From positions 148,063 to 212,062 of the forward strand of contig JADJMW010000025.1 of NCBI GenBank assembly GCA_016709385.1: DNA of 64,000 nt. The letters run 5' to 3'. Below, piece after piece: positions 36,347 through 47,254 of the stretch. A program made the translations under genes and the position numbers. The stretch's first letter is position 1. Each line of letters starts with the position of its first letter. Source of the stretch: Candidatus Rubrivivax defluviihabitans (lineage in GTDB: Bacteria; Pseudomonadota; Gammaproteobacteria; Burkholderiales; Burkholderiaceae_C). The notes below the pieces were generated by a model. The model was not told where the DNA came from. It saw only the letters and a list, made by a program, of their open reading frames with translations, and ran no database searches.

Positions 36347-39300
36347 TCAGCGTGCCGCCGGCGCGGCGACGGCCGGCGCCTGCGCATGGCGCAGCCACGC
36401 CGCCACGATCTCGCGGTGGTGCGGCACGTGCTGCAGGAAGCCGCGCCGCGCCTGCGGATCCGTGATGCGCACCGCTTGCGCCTGCAACTCGGCATGGGCC
36501 GCGGCGAGCACGTCCGCCGCACGCGGGTCGCCGGCGGCGTGCAGCACCTGCCAGCAGGTCAGCGGCAGCAGCAGCGGCTCCTCGGTGCCGTCGAAGCTGC
36601 CGCCGGCGGCCATGTGCGCCATCATCGATTCCACCTGCTCCAGCGCCAGGTCGAGCCGGCCTTCGGCCAGCGCCACGCGGGCCAGACCCGAGATGGGGTC
36701 GAACACCTGCTGGCTGCGCAGGGTCAGCGCGCCCAGCATGTCGCGCGATTCGGTGTAAGCGCTGCGCGCCGCCGCGTGGCGGCCCAGGCCGAGTTCGGCA
36801 TGGCCCGCCACCAGTCGCGCGAACGCCTCCAGATCACGCTGGCCGCTGCTGGCGGCGGCCTCGAAGGCGGCGTTGGCCAGCGCCAGCGCAGCGGTGTCGT
36901 CGCCTTGCAGGTGAGCCACCGAGGCGGTATTGAGCAGCAGCGCGGCCTCGGTGGAACGGTGCCCGATCCGGCGCGCCAACTGCAGGCCGCGCTCGAGGTG
37001 GCTGCGGGCGCGGGCGTAGTCACCCAGCCGCGGATAGACCGAACCCAGGTTGTTCAGCCGCAGGCCTTCGGCCAGCGGGTCACCGACCTCGCGCGTGATG
37101 ACCAGGCTGGCCTCGAAGTGCGCGGCCGCCACCGTGAGCTCGCCCTGCTCCATGGCGATCAGGCCCAGTGCATTGACGAGCACACTCTCGCCGGCGCGGT
37201 CGCCGCGCGCCTGCGCCAGCTGCAGCCCCTGCGCGGCGATCTCGCGCGCGGCCTCGTACTTGCCCGCGCCGACGAGCGAGTCCGCCAGTCCACCGCACAG
37301 CGCCACGGCCAGCGCCGAGCGCTCCAGCGGCCGGGCCAGCGCCAGACCATGCCGGCCTGCCGCCTCGGCACCGGCATAGTCGCCGGCGCCGCGCAGCGTG
37401 GCCGCGCGGCGCAGCGAGACGACGATGCGCCTTTCCTCGTCGTCCAATTGCTCGGCCAGGTCGGCCAGCGCCTGCAGGTCCGCGTCGTGCGCGGCCCGCT
37501 CGGTGGTGTCGAGCAGGTGACGCTCGCGCACCAGGTGGGCGCGCCAGCGGGTCTCGTGGTCGGCCGGGTCGGCCAGGGCCAGCGCGCGCTCGACGAAGGT
37601 CAGCATCGCCGAATTGGCGTAGCGCGCTGCCGCGTCCTCGGCCGCGCGCGTGTAGAAGCGGCACGCCTGGACCGGATCGCCTGCGCGTTCGTAGTGCTGC
37701 GCGGCCAGGCCCCGGGCCTCGCGGGCACGGCTGTCCTCGATCCGGCCCAGCCAGCCGGCAATGCACGCATGCCAGCCGCGCCGGTCGCGCCGCAGCAGGC
37801 CGTCGTAGATGACCTGGTGCAGGACCTGGTTCTTGAAGGCGAATTCGCGCTGTCCTTCCAGCGTGGTGTTCTCGTGCGGCACCAGCAGCCCGCGCTGCAC
37901 CAGCGAGTGCAGGGCCAGGGGTGCCTCGGGGTCGATGGCGGCCAGGGCCTGGTCCCAGAAGGCGACGCCGATCACCGAGGCCTGCTGCAGCGTGAGCTTC
38001 TCGCGCGGCGGCAGGCTGTCCACGCGTGCTTGCAGCACGCCGGTCAACGTCGGTGGCACCTGGGCGCCGAGCAGCTTGTCGGCCACCAGATGCCAGCGCT
38101 CGGGGCCGGTCACGATGGCGCCGTTGTCCACCAGCATGCGCACCAGTTCTTCCATGTAGAACGGGTTGCCTTCGGCGCCGCCGATGAGCAGCTCGCGCAG
38201 CGCCGCGGGCACCTTGTCCAGCCGTTGCAGCAGCACACCCACGAGTTCGCGGCTGCCGCGCTTGTCCAGGGCCTGCAGTTCGATGCGCTGGTGCGTGCCG
38301 TACAGCAGCGCCCAGTCGGGCCGGCGCTCGAACAGCGTGGGCCGCGTCATGCACAGCAGGAGCATGGGCACGTCGCGGTTGACCTGCTCGAGGTAGCTGA
38401 TGAAGTCCAGCGAGCCGTCGTCGGCCCAGTGCAGGTCGTCCAGCAGCAGCAGCAGCGGCGCGCCGCTGCGCTGCGCCGTGCGGCGCAGCACCTGGGCTGC
38501 GGCGTGGAAGGCGCGGTTGCGGATCTGGCGTGCGTCGCCGGCGATGCCGCGCACGTGCGGGCTGGCCGAGAAGTCGACGCCCACGAGCTGCCCCAGCAGG
38601 TGGGCCTGTGCCAGCCCGTCGTCGTCGAACAGCGGTGCGATACCTTCGACGATCTTGCGCCGCACCGTCTCGGTATCGTCGTCGTCGGCGATCTGCAGTC
38701 GCCAGGCGAGCACGCTTTGCAGCATGCCGAAGGGTTGCATCAGCGTGCGCGGCTCGGCGCGGCCGCGGAACAAGGCATAGGGCCGGCCCTGCGCCTCGGT
38801 CCAGTTCTCGAATTCGTGCAGCAGGCGGCTCTTGCCCAGGCCGGCCTCGGCGACCACCGTCACGGTGCGGCAGCCGCCGTCCGTACAGAGGGCCTGGAAG
38901 GCGTCCTGCAGGGTCTCGAGTTCGGCCTCGCGTGCCACCATGCGCGTTTCCACGCCTTCGATGCCGCGCGGCAACACGCGCAGCGCGCGCGGCTTGACGC
39001 CTTGCACCAGGTAGGTCCGCAGCGGCTCGTCGCTGCCTTTGACGGTGAGCGGCGGCTGCTCGGTGACCTTGAACAACCCGCGCACGTGGCGGTAGGTATC
39101 GTGGTGGATGCGCAGGCCGCCGGGCGGCGCCGTCTGCTCCATGCGCGCGGCCAGGTTGACGGTGGCACCGCGGATGCTGCCTTCGGCGTCGACGCCACCG
39201 CCGAGCAGCACCGACCCGGTGTTGAGTCCCACGCGGACGTCGAACCCGGCCACGCCGGTACGGGCCTGCACGCCGGCGGCCAGTTCGCGGGCCGTATGAA

Positions 39301-39694
39301 GGATCTCGAGCCCGGCGCGGATGGCACGCTCGGCGTCGTCCTCGCGCGTCTCGTCGGCGCCGAAGGCGGCCAGCAGGCCGTCGCCGGTGTACTGCAGCAC
39401 GCGGCCGCCCTGGCCTTGCACGACGGCGGTGAAACGCTGCAGCGCGCCGTCGATCACCGCGTGCACGTCTTCGGGGTCGAGCTGCCGGCTCATGGCGGTG
39501 GAGCCCACGGTATCGACGAACATCACCGTGACCTGCTTGAGCTGCTGCGCCGCGGCGCTGGCCTGCTCGGTCTGCAGGGTGGCCAGCCTGGCGCGCAGCG
39601 GCGCGGCGGCCATCTCGACCACGGTGTCGCCGAGCAGTCCGCGTTGCGCCTCCAGTGCGGCCAGGCCGGCTTCGATCTGTTCCAGTTCGGTCAT
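36347..39694 (-). CDS. Adenylate/guanylate cyclase-domain protein with AAA ATPase and TPR repeats
   Basis: 1115-residue signalling protein inserted inside the his operon on the opposite strand. Residues 1-50 are a short coiled region, about 50-215 a class III cyclase domain (FVDTVGST, YTGDGLLAAFG, GATVNLAARM), about 275-560 a STAND-like AAA ATPase with Walker A AEAGLGKS and Walker B LLLLLDDLHWAD, and about 600-1060 TPR helices. Both metal aspartates and the transition-state Asn/Arg are present, but the base-selecting Lys is replaced by Gln (VLQYTGD) and the partner Asp by Ser, as often seen in this domain architecture. Start MTELEQIEAGL at ATG 39694. Convergent with hisD (30 bases). Confidence 0.92.
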   Translation of the reverse strand: MTELEQIEAGLAALEAQRGLLGDTVVEMAAAPLRARLATLQTEQASAAAQQLKQVTVMFVDTVGSTAMSRQLDPEDVHAVIDGALQRFTAVVQGQGGRVLQYTGDGLLAAFGADETREDDAERAIRAGLEILHTARELAAGVQARTGVAGFDVRVGLNTGSVLLGGGVDAEGSIRGATVNLAARMEQTAPPGGLRIHHDTYRHVRGLFKVTEQPPLTVKGSDEPLRTYLVQGVKPRALRVLPRGIEGVETRMVAREAELETLQDAFQALCTDGGCRTVTVVAEAGLGKSRLLHEFENWTEAQGRPYALFRGRAEPRTLMQPFGMLQSVLAWRLQIADDDDTETVRRKIVEGIAPLFDDDGLAQAHLLGQLVGVDFSASPHVRGIAGDARQIRNRAFHAAAQVLRRTAQRSGAPLLLLLDDLHWADDGSLDFISYLEQVNRDVPMLLLCMTRPTLFERRPDWALLYGTHQRIELQALDKRGSRELVGVLLQRLDKVPAALRELLIGGAEGNPFYMEELVRMLVDNGAIVTGPERWHLVADKLLGAQVPPTLTGVLQARVDSLPPREKLTLQQASVIGVAFWDQALAAIDPEAPLALHSLVQRGLLVPHENTTLEGQREFAFKNQVLHQVIYDGLLRRDRRGWHACIAGWLGRIEDSRAREARGLAAQHYERAGDPVQACRFYTRAAEDAAARYANSAMLTFVERALALADPADHETRWRAHLVRERHLLDTTERAAHDADLQALADLAEQLDDEERRIVVSLRRAATLRGAGDYAGAEAAGRHGLALARPLERSALAVALCGGLADSLVGAGKYEAAREIAAQGLQLAQARGDRAGESVLVNALGLIAMEQGELTVAAAHFEASLVITREVGDPLAEGLRLNNLGSVYPRLGDYARARSHLERGLQLARRIGHRSTEAALLLNTASVAHLQGDDTAALALANAAFEAAASSGQRDLEAFARLVAGHAELGLGRHAAARSAYTESRDMLGALTLRSQQVFDPISGLARVALAEGRLDLALEQVESMMAHMAAGGSFDGTEEPLLLPLTCWQVLHAAGDPRAADVLAAAHAELQAQAVRITDPQARRGFLQHVPHHREIVAAWLRHAQAPAVAAPAAR

Positions 39695-39961
39695 GCAGGG
39701 AGTGGCGTGTCGCTGTGCGATGGAAGGGCGGCGAGTTTGCGGCCAAAGCCGCGGCCGGAGGTTACTGCGAGTCGCCCCAGCGCGGTGCAGATGGCTTCCG
39801 GGCACACTGTCCCCCACGAACGAGGGGGGTGGATTCGGCGCCTGCGCGGTCCAGGGCGGTCGCCGTTGCACGGTTCTGCTGTAAAAACGCCGTGTAGTCC
39901 CGGCGGGGTCGCAGCCGCTCCGTCCTGGAGCCTGCGCAGCCTTCCCGGGCGAGGAGCCGTC

Positions 39962-40591
39962 ATGCGATTCACGAAATACCTTCTCTCGCTGCTGCTGGCC
40001 CTGGGCGGGCCGGCCGCCTGGGCCCAGTCGATCACGACCTACGACTCGGCCTTTCTGCAGCCGGTGCAAGGCAGCGACCTGGTCGAGATGCTCGGCTTCG
40101 GTCGCGGCGGCAGCCAGCTTTCGGTGCCCGACACGTTTCTTTCCAGGGCCGACCTTGAGCAGCCCATGGGCGGGGAACGCGAGCTCTTCTTCGACACCTG
40201 GGACGTCGACCCCAGCCGGGTGAGTCCGGGGCTGTATTCGCTGGACAACTTCGTCATCAACGTCGCCGGCAGCCTGCAGTTCACCACCGTCATCTTCAAT
40301 TCCTACGACGCGTCGTTGCCGGCGCCCGTTCTGCACAGCGTATTGTTCGACCTCGATACCGAGGGCACCCAGGCCGTGGGCTCCGGCACGTTCACGGTGC
40401 TTGCCGAATGCCCGGTGGCGAGCTGCATCTTCATCCAGGTCATCGGCACGCAGGTGATCAACGACCTGAATGAAGGTTATGGCCGCAGCGATGTCTTCCT
40501 CGCCACTCCGGTGCCCGAGCCCGCCAGCTGGGCGCTGCTGGGACTGGGGCTGGCCGTGGTGGGCGGTCTGGCGCGCCGCCAGCGGCCCTGA
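39962..40591 (+). CDS. PEP-CTERM sorting domain-containing protein
   Basis: 209-residue exported protein: signal peptide (about 1-22, ending AAWAQ), a beta-rich body without a known domain, and a C-terminal VPEPASWALLGLGLAVVGGLARRQRP sorting tail (PEP motif, hydrophobic helix, Arg cluster). PEP-CTERM proteins are processed by exosortase, usually together with extracellular polysaccharide; no exosortase gene is in this window. GAGGAG lies upstream of the ATG. It sits between the cyclase gene and hisC, with a 267-base spacer upstream that holds no gene I can see. Confidence 0.93.
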   Translation: MRFTKYLLSLLLALGGPAAWAQSITTYDSAFLQPVQGSDLVEMLGFGRGGSQLSVPDTFLSRADLEQPMGGERELFFDTWDVDPSRVSPGLYSLDNFVINVAGSLQFTTVIFNSYDASLPAPVLHSVLFDLDTEGTQAVGSGTFTVLAECPVASCIFIQVIGTQVINDLNEGYGRSDVFLATPVPEPASWALLGLGLAVVGGLARRQRP

Positions 40592-40760
40592 CCGGCGCTC
40601 CGGCGGCGGCGACGACCTTTCCGCGTTCGCGCGCGTCCCGGCGCGCGCGGCCGGGGCCATGCCCGCTGCCGGCAAGGTAGACTTCGGATTCCGCGAATCG
40701 AGGTCTCGGAACGCCCGCCGAGACGCCGCGAGTGGGTGGTGCCCACACCCCGCCTGCGCC

Positions 40761-41846
40761 ATGACCCCGCTCACCGAACGACTGCAGCACACCCTCCGGC
40801 AGGACGTGACGTCCATGCACGCCTATGCCATCCAGCCCAGTGCCGGCATGGTGAAGCTGGACGCGATGGAAAACCCGTTCCGCCTGCCGCCCGAACTGCA
40901 GCGTGAACTGGGTGTACGACTGGGCCGGGTGGCGATCAACCGCTACCCGGTGCAGAGTTCGGTCGACGTGGTGGCCGCCCTGTCGCGGCACGTCGGCCTG
41001 CCCGCCGGCTGCAAGCTGATGCTGGGCAACGGCTCCGACGAGCTGATCGACATCCTCTCGGTGGCCTGCAACGTGCCCGGCGCCACGCTGCTGGCGCCGC
41101 TGCCGGGCTTCGTGATGTACGAGATGTCGGCCCGGCTGCGCGGCCTGCGCTTCGTGGGCGTGCCGCTGACGCCGGAGTTCGAGCTGGACGAAGTGGCCAT
41201 GCTGGCGGCCATCGAGCAGCACCGGCCGGCGCTGACCTACATCGCCTACCCCAACAACCCCACGGCGAATCTGTTCGACGACGCCGTCATCGACCGCATC
41301 GTGGCCGCCATCGGGCATCAGCAGGGTCTGGTGGTCTTCGACGAGGCCTACCAGCCGTTCTCGTCGCGCACCTGGATGCAGCGCATGGCCGCGCACGAGC
41401 ATGTGCTGGTGATGCGCACGCTGTCCAAGTTCGGCCTCGCAGGCGTGCGGCTGGGTTATCTGTGCGGCGCCGCGGCGCTGATCGACGAAGTCGACAAGGT
41501 GCGTCCGCCCTACAACGTGAGCGTGCTCAACGCCGAGGCCACGCTGTTCGCGCTGGAGCACGCCGGCGAATATGCGCGCCAGGCGGCGCTGCTGTGCGCC
41601 GAGCGCGAACGGCTGCAGGCGGCGCTGCGCGGCCTGCCCGGGGTGCAGCCCTTTCCCAGCCAGGCCAACATGATCCTGGTGCGCGTGCCCGATTCACGGC
41701 GCGCCTTCGAGGGCATGAAGGCCCGCGGCGTGCTCGTCAAGCACATCGCCGGCCTGCACCCGCTGCTGAAAAACTGCCTGCGCCTGACGGTGGGCACGCC
41801 CGAGGAGAACCAGCTCATGATCCAGGCCCTGAAGGACAGCCTCTAG
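40761..41846 (+). CDS. hisC: Histidinol-phosphate aminotransferase
   Basis: PLP-dependent transaminase of 361 residues. Recognisable blocks: LDAMENPFRLPPEL at the N-terminus, LGNGSDELIDIL, the PNNPTANLF substrate loop, VVFDEAYQPFS (PLP Asp/Tyr) and the Schiff-base lysine in TLSKFGLAGVRLGY. The stop codon abuts the hisB ATG without a spacer. The 169 bases upstream contain no gene and may hold a separate promoter for the hisCBHAF half. Confidence 0.97.
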   Translation: MTPLTERLQHTLRQDVTSMHAYAIQPSAGMVKLDAMENPFRLPPELQRELGVRLGRVAINRYPVQSSVDVVAALSRHVGLPAGCKLMLGNGSDELIDILSVACNVPGATLLAPLPGFVMYEMSARLRGLRFVGVPLTPEFELDEVAMLAAIEQHRPALTYIAYPNNPTANLFDDAVIDRIVAAIGHQQGLVVFDEAYQPFSSRTWMQRMAAHEHVLVMRTLSKFGLAGVRLGYLCGAAALIDEVDKVRPPYNVSVLNAEATLFALEHAGEYARQAALLCAERERLQAALRGLPGVQPFPSQANMILVRVPDSRRAFEGMKARGVLVKHIAGLHPLLKNCLRLTVGTPEENQLMIQALKDSL

Positions 41847-42437
41847 ATGGACCGCATTGCAGACCTACGGCGCGACACCAAGGAAACGCAGATCCGCGTG
41901 CGCGTCAACCTCGACGGCAGCGGCCGGGCCCAGTTGGCCACCGGCATCGGCTTCTTCGACCACATGCTCGACCAGATCGCGCGCCACGGCCTGATCGACC
42001 TGGAGGTCGACGCCAAGGGCGACCTGCACATCGACGGTCATCACACGGTGGAAGACGTGGGCATCACGCTCGGCATGGCGGTGGCACAGGCCGCGGCCGA
42101 CAAGACGGGCATCACGCGCTACGGCCATGCCTACGTGCCGCTGGACGAGGCGCTGTCGCGCGTGGTGGTCGACTTTTCGGGCCGCCCGGGGCTGCACATG
42201 CACGTGCCGTTCAAGGCCGGCATGATCGGCGGCTTCGATACGCAGCTCGCCTACGAGTTCTTCCAGGGTTTCGCCAACCACGCGCTCGTGACGCTGCACA
42301 TCGACAACCTCAAGGGCGACAACGCGCACCACCAGTGCGAGACCGTCTTCAAGGCCTTCGCACGCGCCCTGCGCATGGCGCTGGCCGCCGACCCGCGAAG
42401 TGCGGGGGTCGTGCCGTCCACCAAGGGCAGTCTCTAG
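41847..42437 (+). CDS. hisB: Imidazoleglycerol-phosphate dehydratase
   Basis: 196-residue monofunctional HisB (no phosphatase domain). Metal-binding repeats are seen as [45 protein letters not shown] and [19 protein letters not shown]. Start codon directly follows the hisC TAG. Four bases separate its stop from the hisH ATG. Confidence 0.97.
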   Translation: MDRIADLRRDTKETQIRVRVNLDGSGRAQLATGIGFFDHMLDQIARHGLIDLEVDAKGDLHIDGHHTVEDVGITLGMAVAQAAADKTGITRYGHAYVPLDEALSRVVVDFSGRPGLHMHVPFKAGMIGGFDTQLAYEFFQGFANHALVTLHIDNLKGDNAHHQCETVFKAFARALRMALAADPRSAGVVPSTKGSL

Positions 42438-42441
42438 CCTC

Positions 42442-43083
42442 ATGGCTGCAGTGGCCGTCGTCGACTACGGCATGGGCAACCTGCGCTCGGTGTCGCAGGC
42501 CGTGCTGCACGTGGCGGCCGGCACTGGGTTAGACGTGATCGTGACCTCGCACCCCGCCGAGGTGCTGGCCGCCGAGCGCGTGGTGCTGCCGGGGCAGGGC
42601 GCGATGCGCGACTGCATGCGCGAACTGCACGACTCCGGGCTGAAGCCGGCCGTGCTGCACGCGGCCGCGAACAAGCCGCTGATGGGGGTCTGCGTGGGCA
42701 TGCAGATGCTGCTCGACCACAGCGAGGAACAGGACACGCCGGGCCTGGGGCTGATCCCCGGCGTGGTGCGCCGCTTTCGGCTGGAAGGCCGCCTGCAGCC
42801 CGACGGCAGCCGCTACAAGGTGCCGCAGATGGGCTGGAACCGCGTGCAGCAGCGCCCGCATGCGCTGTGGCAGGGCGTGCCCGACGGCGCGTATTTCTAT
42901 TTCGTGCACAGTTACTGGGCCGACCCGTCGGACCCGCGCCACACCGCGGGCGAAACCGAATACGGTTCCCGCTTTACCAGCGCCGTCGCGCGGGATAACA
43001 TTTTCGCCACCCAGTTCCACCCCGAGAAAAGCGCCGATCACGGCCTGGCCCTGTACCGCAACTTCCTGCACTGGAAGCCCTAG
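42442..43083 (+). CDS. hisH: Imidazole glycerol phosphate synthase glutaminase subunit
   Basis: 213-residue class I glutamine amidotransferase that feeds ammonia to HisF. Nucleophile in [12 protein letters not shown] (Cys), and the His/Glu pair in [13 protein letters not shown]. Starts [16 protein letters not shown] at ATG 42442; a longer in-frame upstream start would overlap hisB and is rejected. In many Burkholderiales a marC gene lies between hisB and hisH; it is absent here. Confidence 0.97.
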   Translation: MAAVAVVDYGMGNLRSVSQAVLHVAAGTGLDVIVTSHPAEVLAAERVVLPGQGAMRDCMRELHDSGLKPAVLHAAANKPLMGVCVGMQMLLDHSEEQDTPGLGLIPGVVRRFRLEGRLQPDGSRYKVPQMGWNRVQQRPHALWQGVPDGAYFYFVHSYWADPSDPRHTAGETEYGSRFTSAVARDNIFATQFHPEKSADHGLALYRNFLHWKP

Positions 43084-43154
43084 CCGACAGAACCGCACGG
43101 CCCCTCTTCGCTGGCCTTTTCTCCCCCTTCTTCCCACCAAGCTCCGCACGAGCC

Positions 43155-43901
43155 ATGCTGCTGATCCCGGCCATCGACCTCAAGGACGGCAAGTGCGTCC
43201 GACTGCAACAGGGCGACATGAAAGCCTCGACCACCTTCGGCGAAGACCCCGCCGCCATGGCGCGCCGCTGGCTCGACGCCGGCGCGCGGCGGCTGCATCT
43301 GGTGGACCTGAATGGCGCCTTCGCCGGCAAGCCCGTCAACGAGCCGGCGGTACGGGCCATCCTGCGCGAGGTGGGCGACGAGATCCCGGTGCAGCTGGGC
43401 GGCGGCATCCGCGACCTCGACACCATCGAGCGTTACCTGGACGACGGCCTGAGCTACGTCATCATCGGCACCGCGGCCGTGAAGAGCCCGGGCTTCCTGA
43501 AGGACGCCTGCACGGCCTTCGGCGGCCACATCATCGTGGGCCTGGACGCCCGCGACGGCCGCGTGGCCACCGACGGCTGGAGCAAGCTCACCGGCCACGA
43601 GGTGGTGGACCTGGCGAGGAAGTTCCAGGACTACGGCGTCGAAGGCGTGATCTACACCGACATCGGCCGCGACGGCATGCTCACCGGCATCAATATCGAG
43701 GCCACGGTGCGGCTGGCGCAGGCGCTGACCATTCCCGTCATCGCCTCGGGTGGCCTCGCGGGCCTGGCCGACATCGAACGGCTGTGCGCGGTGGAATTCG
43801 AAGGCATCGAAGGCGTGATCTGCGGCCGCAGCATCTACAACGGCGACCTCGACTTCACCGCCGCGCAGGCGCGCGCCGACGAACTCGGCGCGCAGGCCTG
43901 A
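43155..43901 (+). CDS. hisA: ProFAR isomerase
   Basis: 248-residue TIM barrel, 1-(5-phosphoribosyl)-5-[(5-phosphoribosylamino)methylideneamino]imidazole-4-carboxamide isomerase. Begins [21 protein letters not shown] (catalytic Asp), with [21 protein letters not shown] (second catalytic Asp) and [11 protein letters not shown] phosphate loops. The 71-base leader after hisH is strikingly pyrimidine-rich and lacks a Shine-Dalgarno sequence. Confidence 0.97.
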   Translation: MLLIPAIDLKDGKCVRLQQGDMKASTTFGEDPAAMARRWLDAGARRLHLVDLNGAFAGKPVNEPAVRAILREVGDEIPVQLGGGIRDLDTIERYLDDGLSYVIIGTAAVKSPGFLKDACTAFGGHIIVGLDARDGRVATDGWSKLTGHEVVDLARKFQDYGVEGVIYTDIGRDGMLTGINIEATVRLAQALTIPVIASGGLAGLADIERLCAVEFEGIEGVICGRSIYNGDLDFTAAQARADELGAQA

Positions 43902-43929
43902 TGCTCGTGCCACGGACGGGCGAGCCCTG

Positions 43930-44705
<776 letters not shown>

Positions 44706-44709
<4 letters not shown>

Positions 44710-45311
44710 ACAGACCGGCCCGCCCGGCGCCCCGCACCGCTGCGCGTCCCGCCTCGCGTCGCACCCCGCCCGGCGAGGTGCGCCTCATCGGTGGCCTGTG
44801 GAAGCGCAGCAAGCTGCCGGTGCCCGACCGCCCAGGCCTGCGACCCACGCCCGACCGCGTGAAGGAAACGCTGTTCAACTGGCTCGGGCAGGACCTCGGC
44901 GGCTGGCGCGTGCTCGACGCCTTCGCCGGCACCGGTGCGCTGGGCTTCGAGGCGGCGTCGCGCGGCGCGGCCGAGGTCGTGCTGCTGGAACGCGACCCGG
45001 CACTGGCGCACAGCCTGGAGGCCACGCGGCAGCGCCTGGGCGCCGGCATGGCGCGCATCGAGCGCACCGACGCCCTGGCCTGGATGGCACGCTGCGCGCC
45101 GGGCCGCTTCGAACTCGTGCTGCTCGACCCGCCGTTCGACGCCGAACTGGCCGTGCCCGCAACTTTGGTGGCCGCACCGCTGGCCTGCAACGGCGGTTTC
45201 GTCTATCTGGAGTCGGGGCAGCCGCTGGCCGAGCCGCCGCCGGGCCTGGTGCTGTACCGCCACCTGAAGGCCGGCGCCGTGCACGCCCAGCTCTTCCGGC
45301 GCCAGGGCTGA
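44706..45311 (+). CDS. rsmD: 16S rRNA (guanine(966)-N(2))-methyltransferase
   Basis: 201-residue SAM-dependent methyltransferase. SAM motif [18 protein letters not shown] and catalytic DPPF ([12 protein letters not shown]). The first 25 residues are a Pro/Arg/Ala-rich extension before the usual [17 protein letters not shown] start. Start GTG 44706 overlaps the hisF TGA. Next gene is coaD, an order (rsmD-coaD-ferredoxin) common in proteobacteria. Confidence 0.94.
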
Positions 45312-45318
45312 GCGCGGC

Positions 45319-45324
45319 TACACT
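45319..45324 (+). promoter_or_regulatory. Candidate -10 box for coaD
   Basis: TACACT in the 56-base spacer between rsmD and coaD, 43 bases before the GTG start. Weak support; no -35 seen. Confidence 0.3.
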
Positions 45325-45367
45325 GCCGCGGGCCAAGACCCGGCCTTGCGCCCAGGAGGAAAGTGCC

Positions 45368-45871
45368 GTGACCTCGACCGCCCCGCTCACCGCCATCTAT
45401 CCGGGTACCTTCGACCCGATGACGCTGGGCCACGAAGACCTGATGCGGCGCGCCGCGCGGCTGTTCGACCGCCTGATCCTGGCCGTGGCCGCGGGACACC
45501 ACAAGCGCACCATGTTCAGCCCCGGCGAGCGGCTGGAGATGGCGCGCGAGATCGCCAGGCCTTACCCCAACGTCGAGGTCACCACCTTTCGCGGCCTGCT
45601 GCGCGATTTCGTGGTGGAAAACGGCGGCAAGGTCGTCATTCGCGGACTGCGCGCGGTGAGCGATTTCGAATACGAATTCCAGATGGCCGGCATGAACCGC
45701 CAGCTGATGCCCGACGTGGAGACGGTCTTCATGACGCCTTCCGACCAGTACCAGTTCGTCAGCGCCACCTTCGTGCGCGAGATTGCCGGCCTTGGCGGTG
45801 ATGTTTCCAAGTTCGTGGCACCCTCGGTGCTGAAGCGACTGAAGGAACGGGTCGCGTTACCCGAGGCTTGA
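45368..45871 (+). CDS. coaD: Phosphopantetheine adenylyltransferase
   Basis: Penultimate step of coenzyme A synthesis. 167 residues with the nucleotidyltransferase HxGH-type motif as [39 protein letters not shown] and SSTFVRE-like [20 protein letters not shown]. Start GTG 45368 is fixed by a strong AGGAGGA ribosome site 7 bases upstream; in-frame codons farther upstream overlap rsmD and are rejected. Confidence 0.96.
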   Translation: MTSTAPLTAIYPGTFDPMTLGHEDLMRRAARLFDRLILAVAAGHHKRTMFSPGERLEMAREIARPYPNVEVTTFRGLLRDFVVENGGKVVIRGLRAVSDFEYEFQMAGMNRQLMPDVETVFMTPSDQYQFVSATFVREIAGLGGDVSKFVAPSVLKRLKERVALPEA

Positions 45872-46540
<669 letters not shown>

Positions 46541-46544
<4 letters not shown>

Positions 46545-47173
46545 GTGTCGTCTCCAGGTTCGTCTGCCGGCGGGCGCGCCGGCCGCGGCGGCTTGGGCCG
46601 TGGCGGCTGGGCGTGGATGCGGGCCAAGGCCTTGTCCATCTCGCCAGCCAGCAGCAGTTCGCTGGCCTGCAGCGACTGCTCGATGGCCTTCTGGATGGCG
46701 TCGCGGTGGTCTGGCGAGGGCCGCTTGAGCACGTAGTTCACCACCTCGGACTTCACCCCCGGGTGGCCGATGCCCAGCCGCAGGCGCCAGAAGTCCAGCG
46801 TGCCCAGCATGGCGTGGATGTCCTTCAGCCCGTTGTGGCCGGCGGCGCTGCCGCCGAACTTGAGCTTGGCCTGGCCGGGCAACAGGTCGAGTTCGTCGTG
46901 CACGACCAGGATTTCCTGCGGCGCGATCTTGTAGAAACGCGCCAGCGTGGCGACGGCGAAGCCCGAGCGGTTCATGAAGGTCATCGGCTCGAGCAGCCAC
47001 ACCGGCCCGGCCGGTGTATTCACACGTGCGGCCAACGCCTGCCAGCCACGCTCGGGCACCAGGCGTGCACCCAGCTTGTCGGCCAGCGCGTCCAGCCACC
47101 AGAAGCCTGCGTTGTGCCGCGTGGCTTCGTATTCAGTGCCCGGGTTGCCCAGGCCGACGAAGAGTCGAATCAT
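46541..47173 (-). CDS. pth: Peptidyl-tRNA hydrolase
   Basis: Releases tRNA from drop-off peptidyl-tRNA. 210 residues: [23 protein letters not shown] (catalytic His), MTFMNRSG, and [28 protein letters not shown] (catalytic Asp). ATG 47173 gives the canonical N-terminus; an upstream Met three codons earlier is less likely. The last 25 residues are a Pro/Arg-rich extension. Downstream of rplY with a hairpin between. Confidence 0.96.
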
Positions 47174-47205
47174 GCGCTGCATTATCGAGAGCGGGCGCAA
47201 ACGGC

Positions 47206-47229
47206 GAAGCCCCACCGAGGTGGGGCTTC
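47206..47229. terminator. Hairpin between rplY and pth
   Basis: GAAGCCCCAC-CGAG-(G)TGGGGCTTC style perfect inverted repeat, 10-11 bp stem with a minimal loop, placed 25 bases after the rplY stop. Downstream on the minus strand there is only a short T cluster (GTTTG), so termination may be partial, letting some transcripts continue into pth. Confidence 0.6.
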
Positions 47230-47254
47230 GTGGGGCCGTCCTTTGGGGGGATGA

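Noticed and set aside
36386..40591. A 1401-codon open frame on the plus strand across the cyclase-AAA-TPR gene
   Set aside because: It is the antisense shadow of a GC-rich gene with clear domains on the minus strand; its translation is His/Gln/Arg-rich with no recognisable domain except where it reaches the real PEP-CTERM gene.
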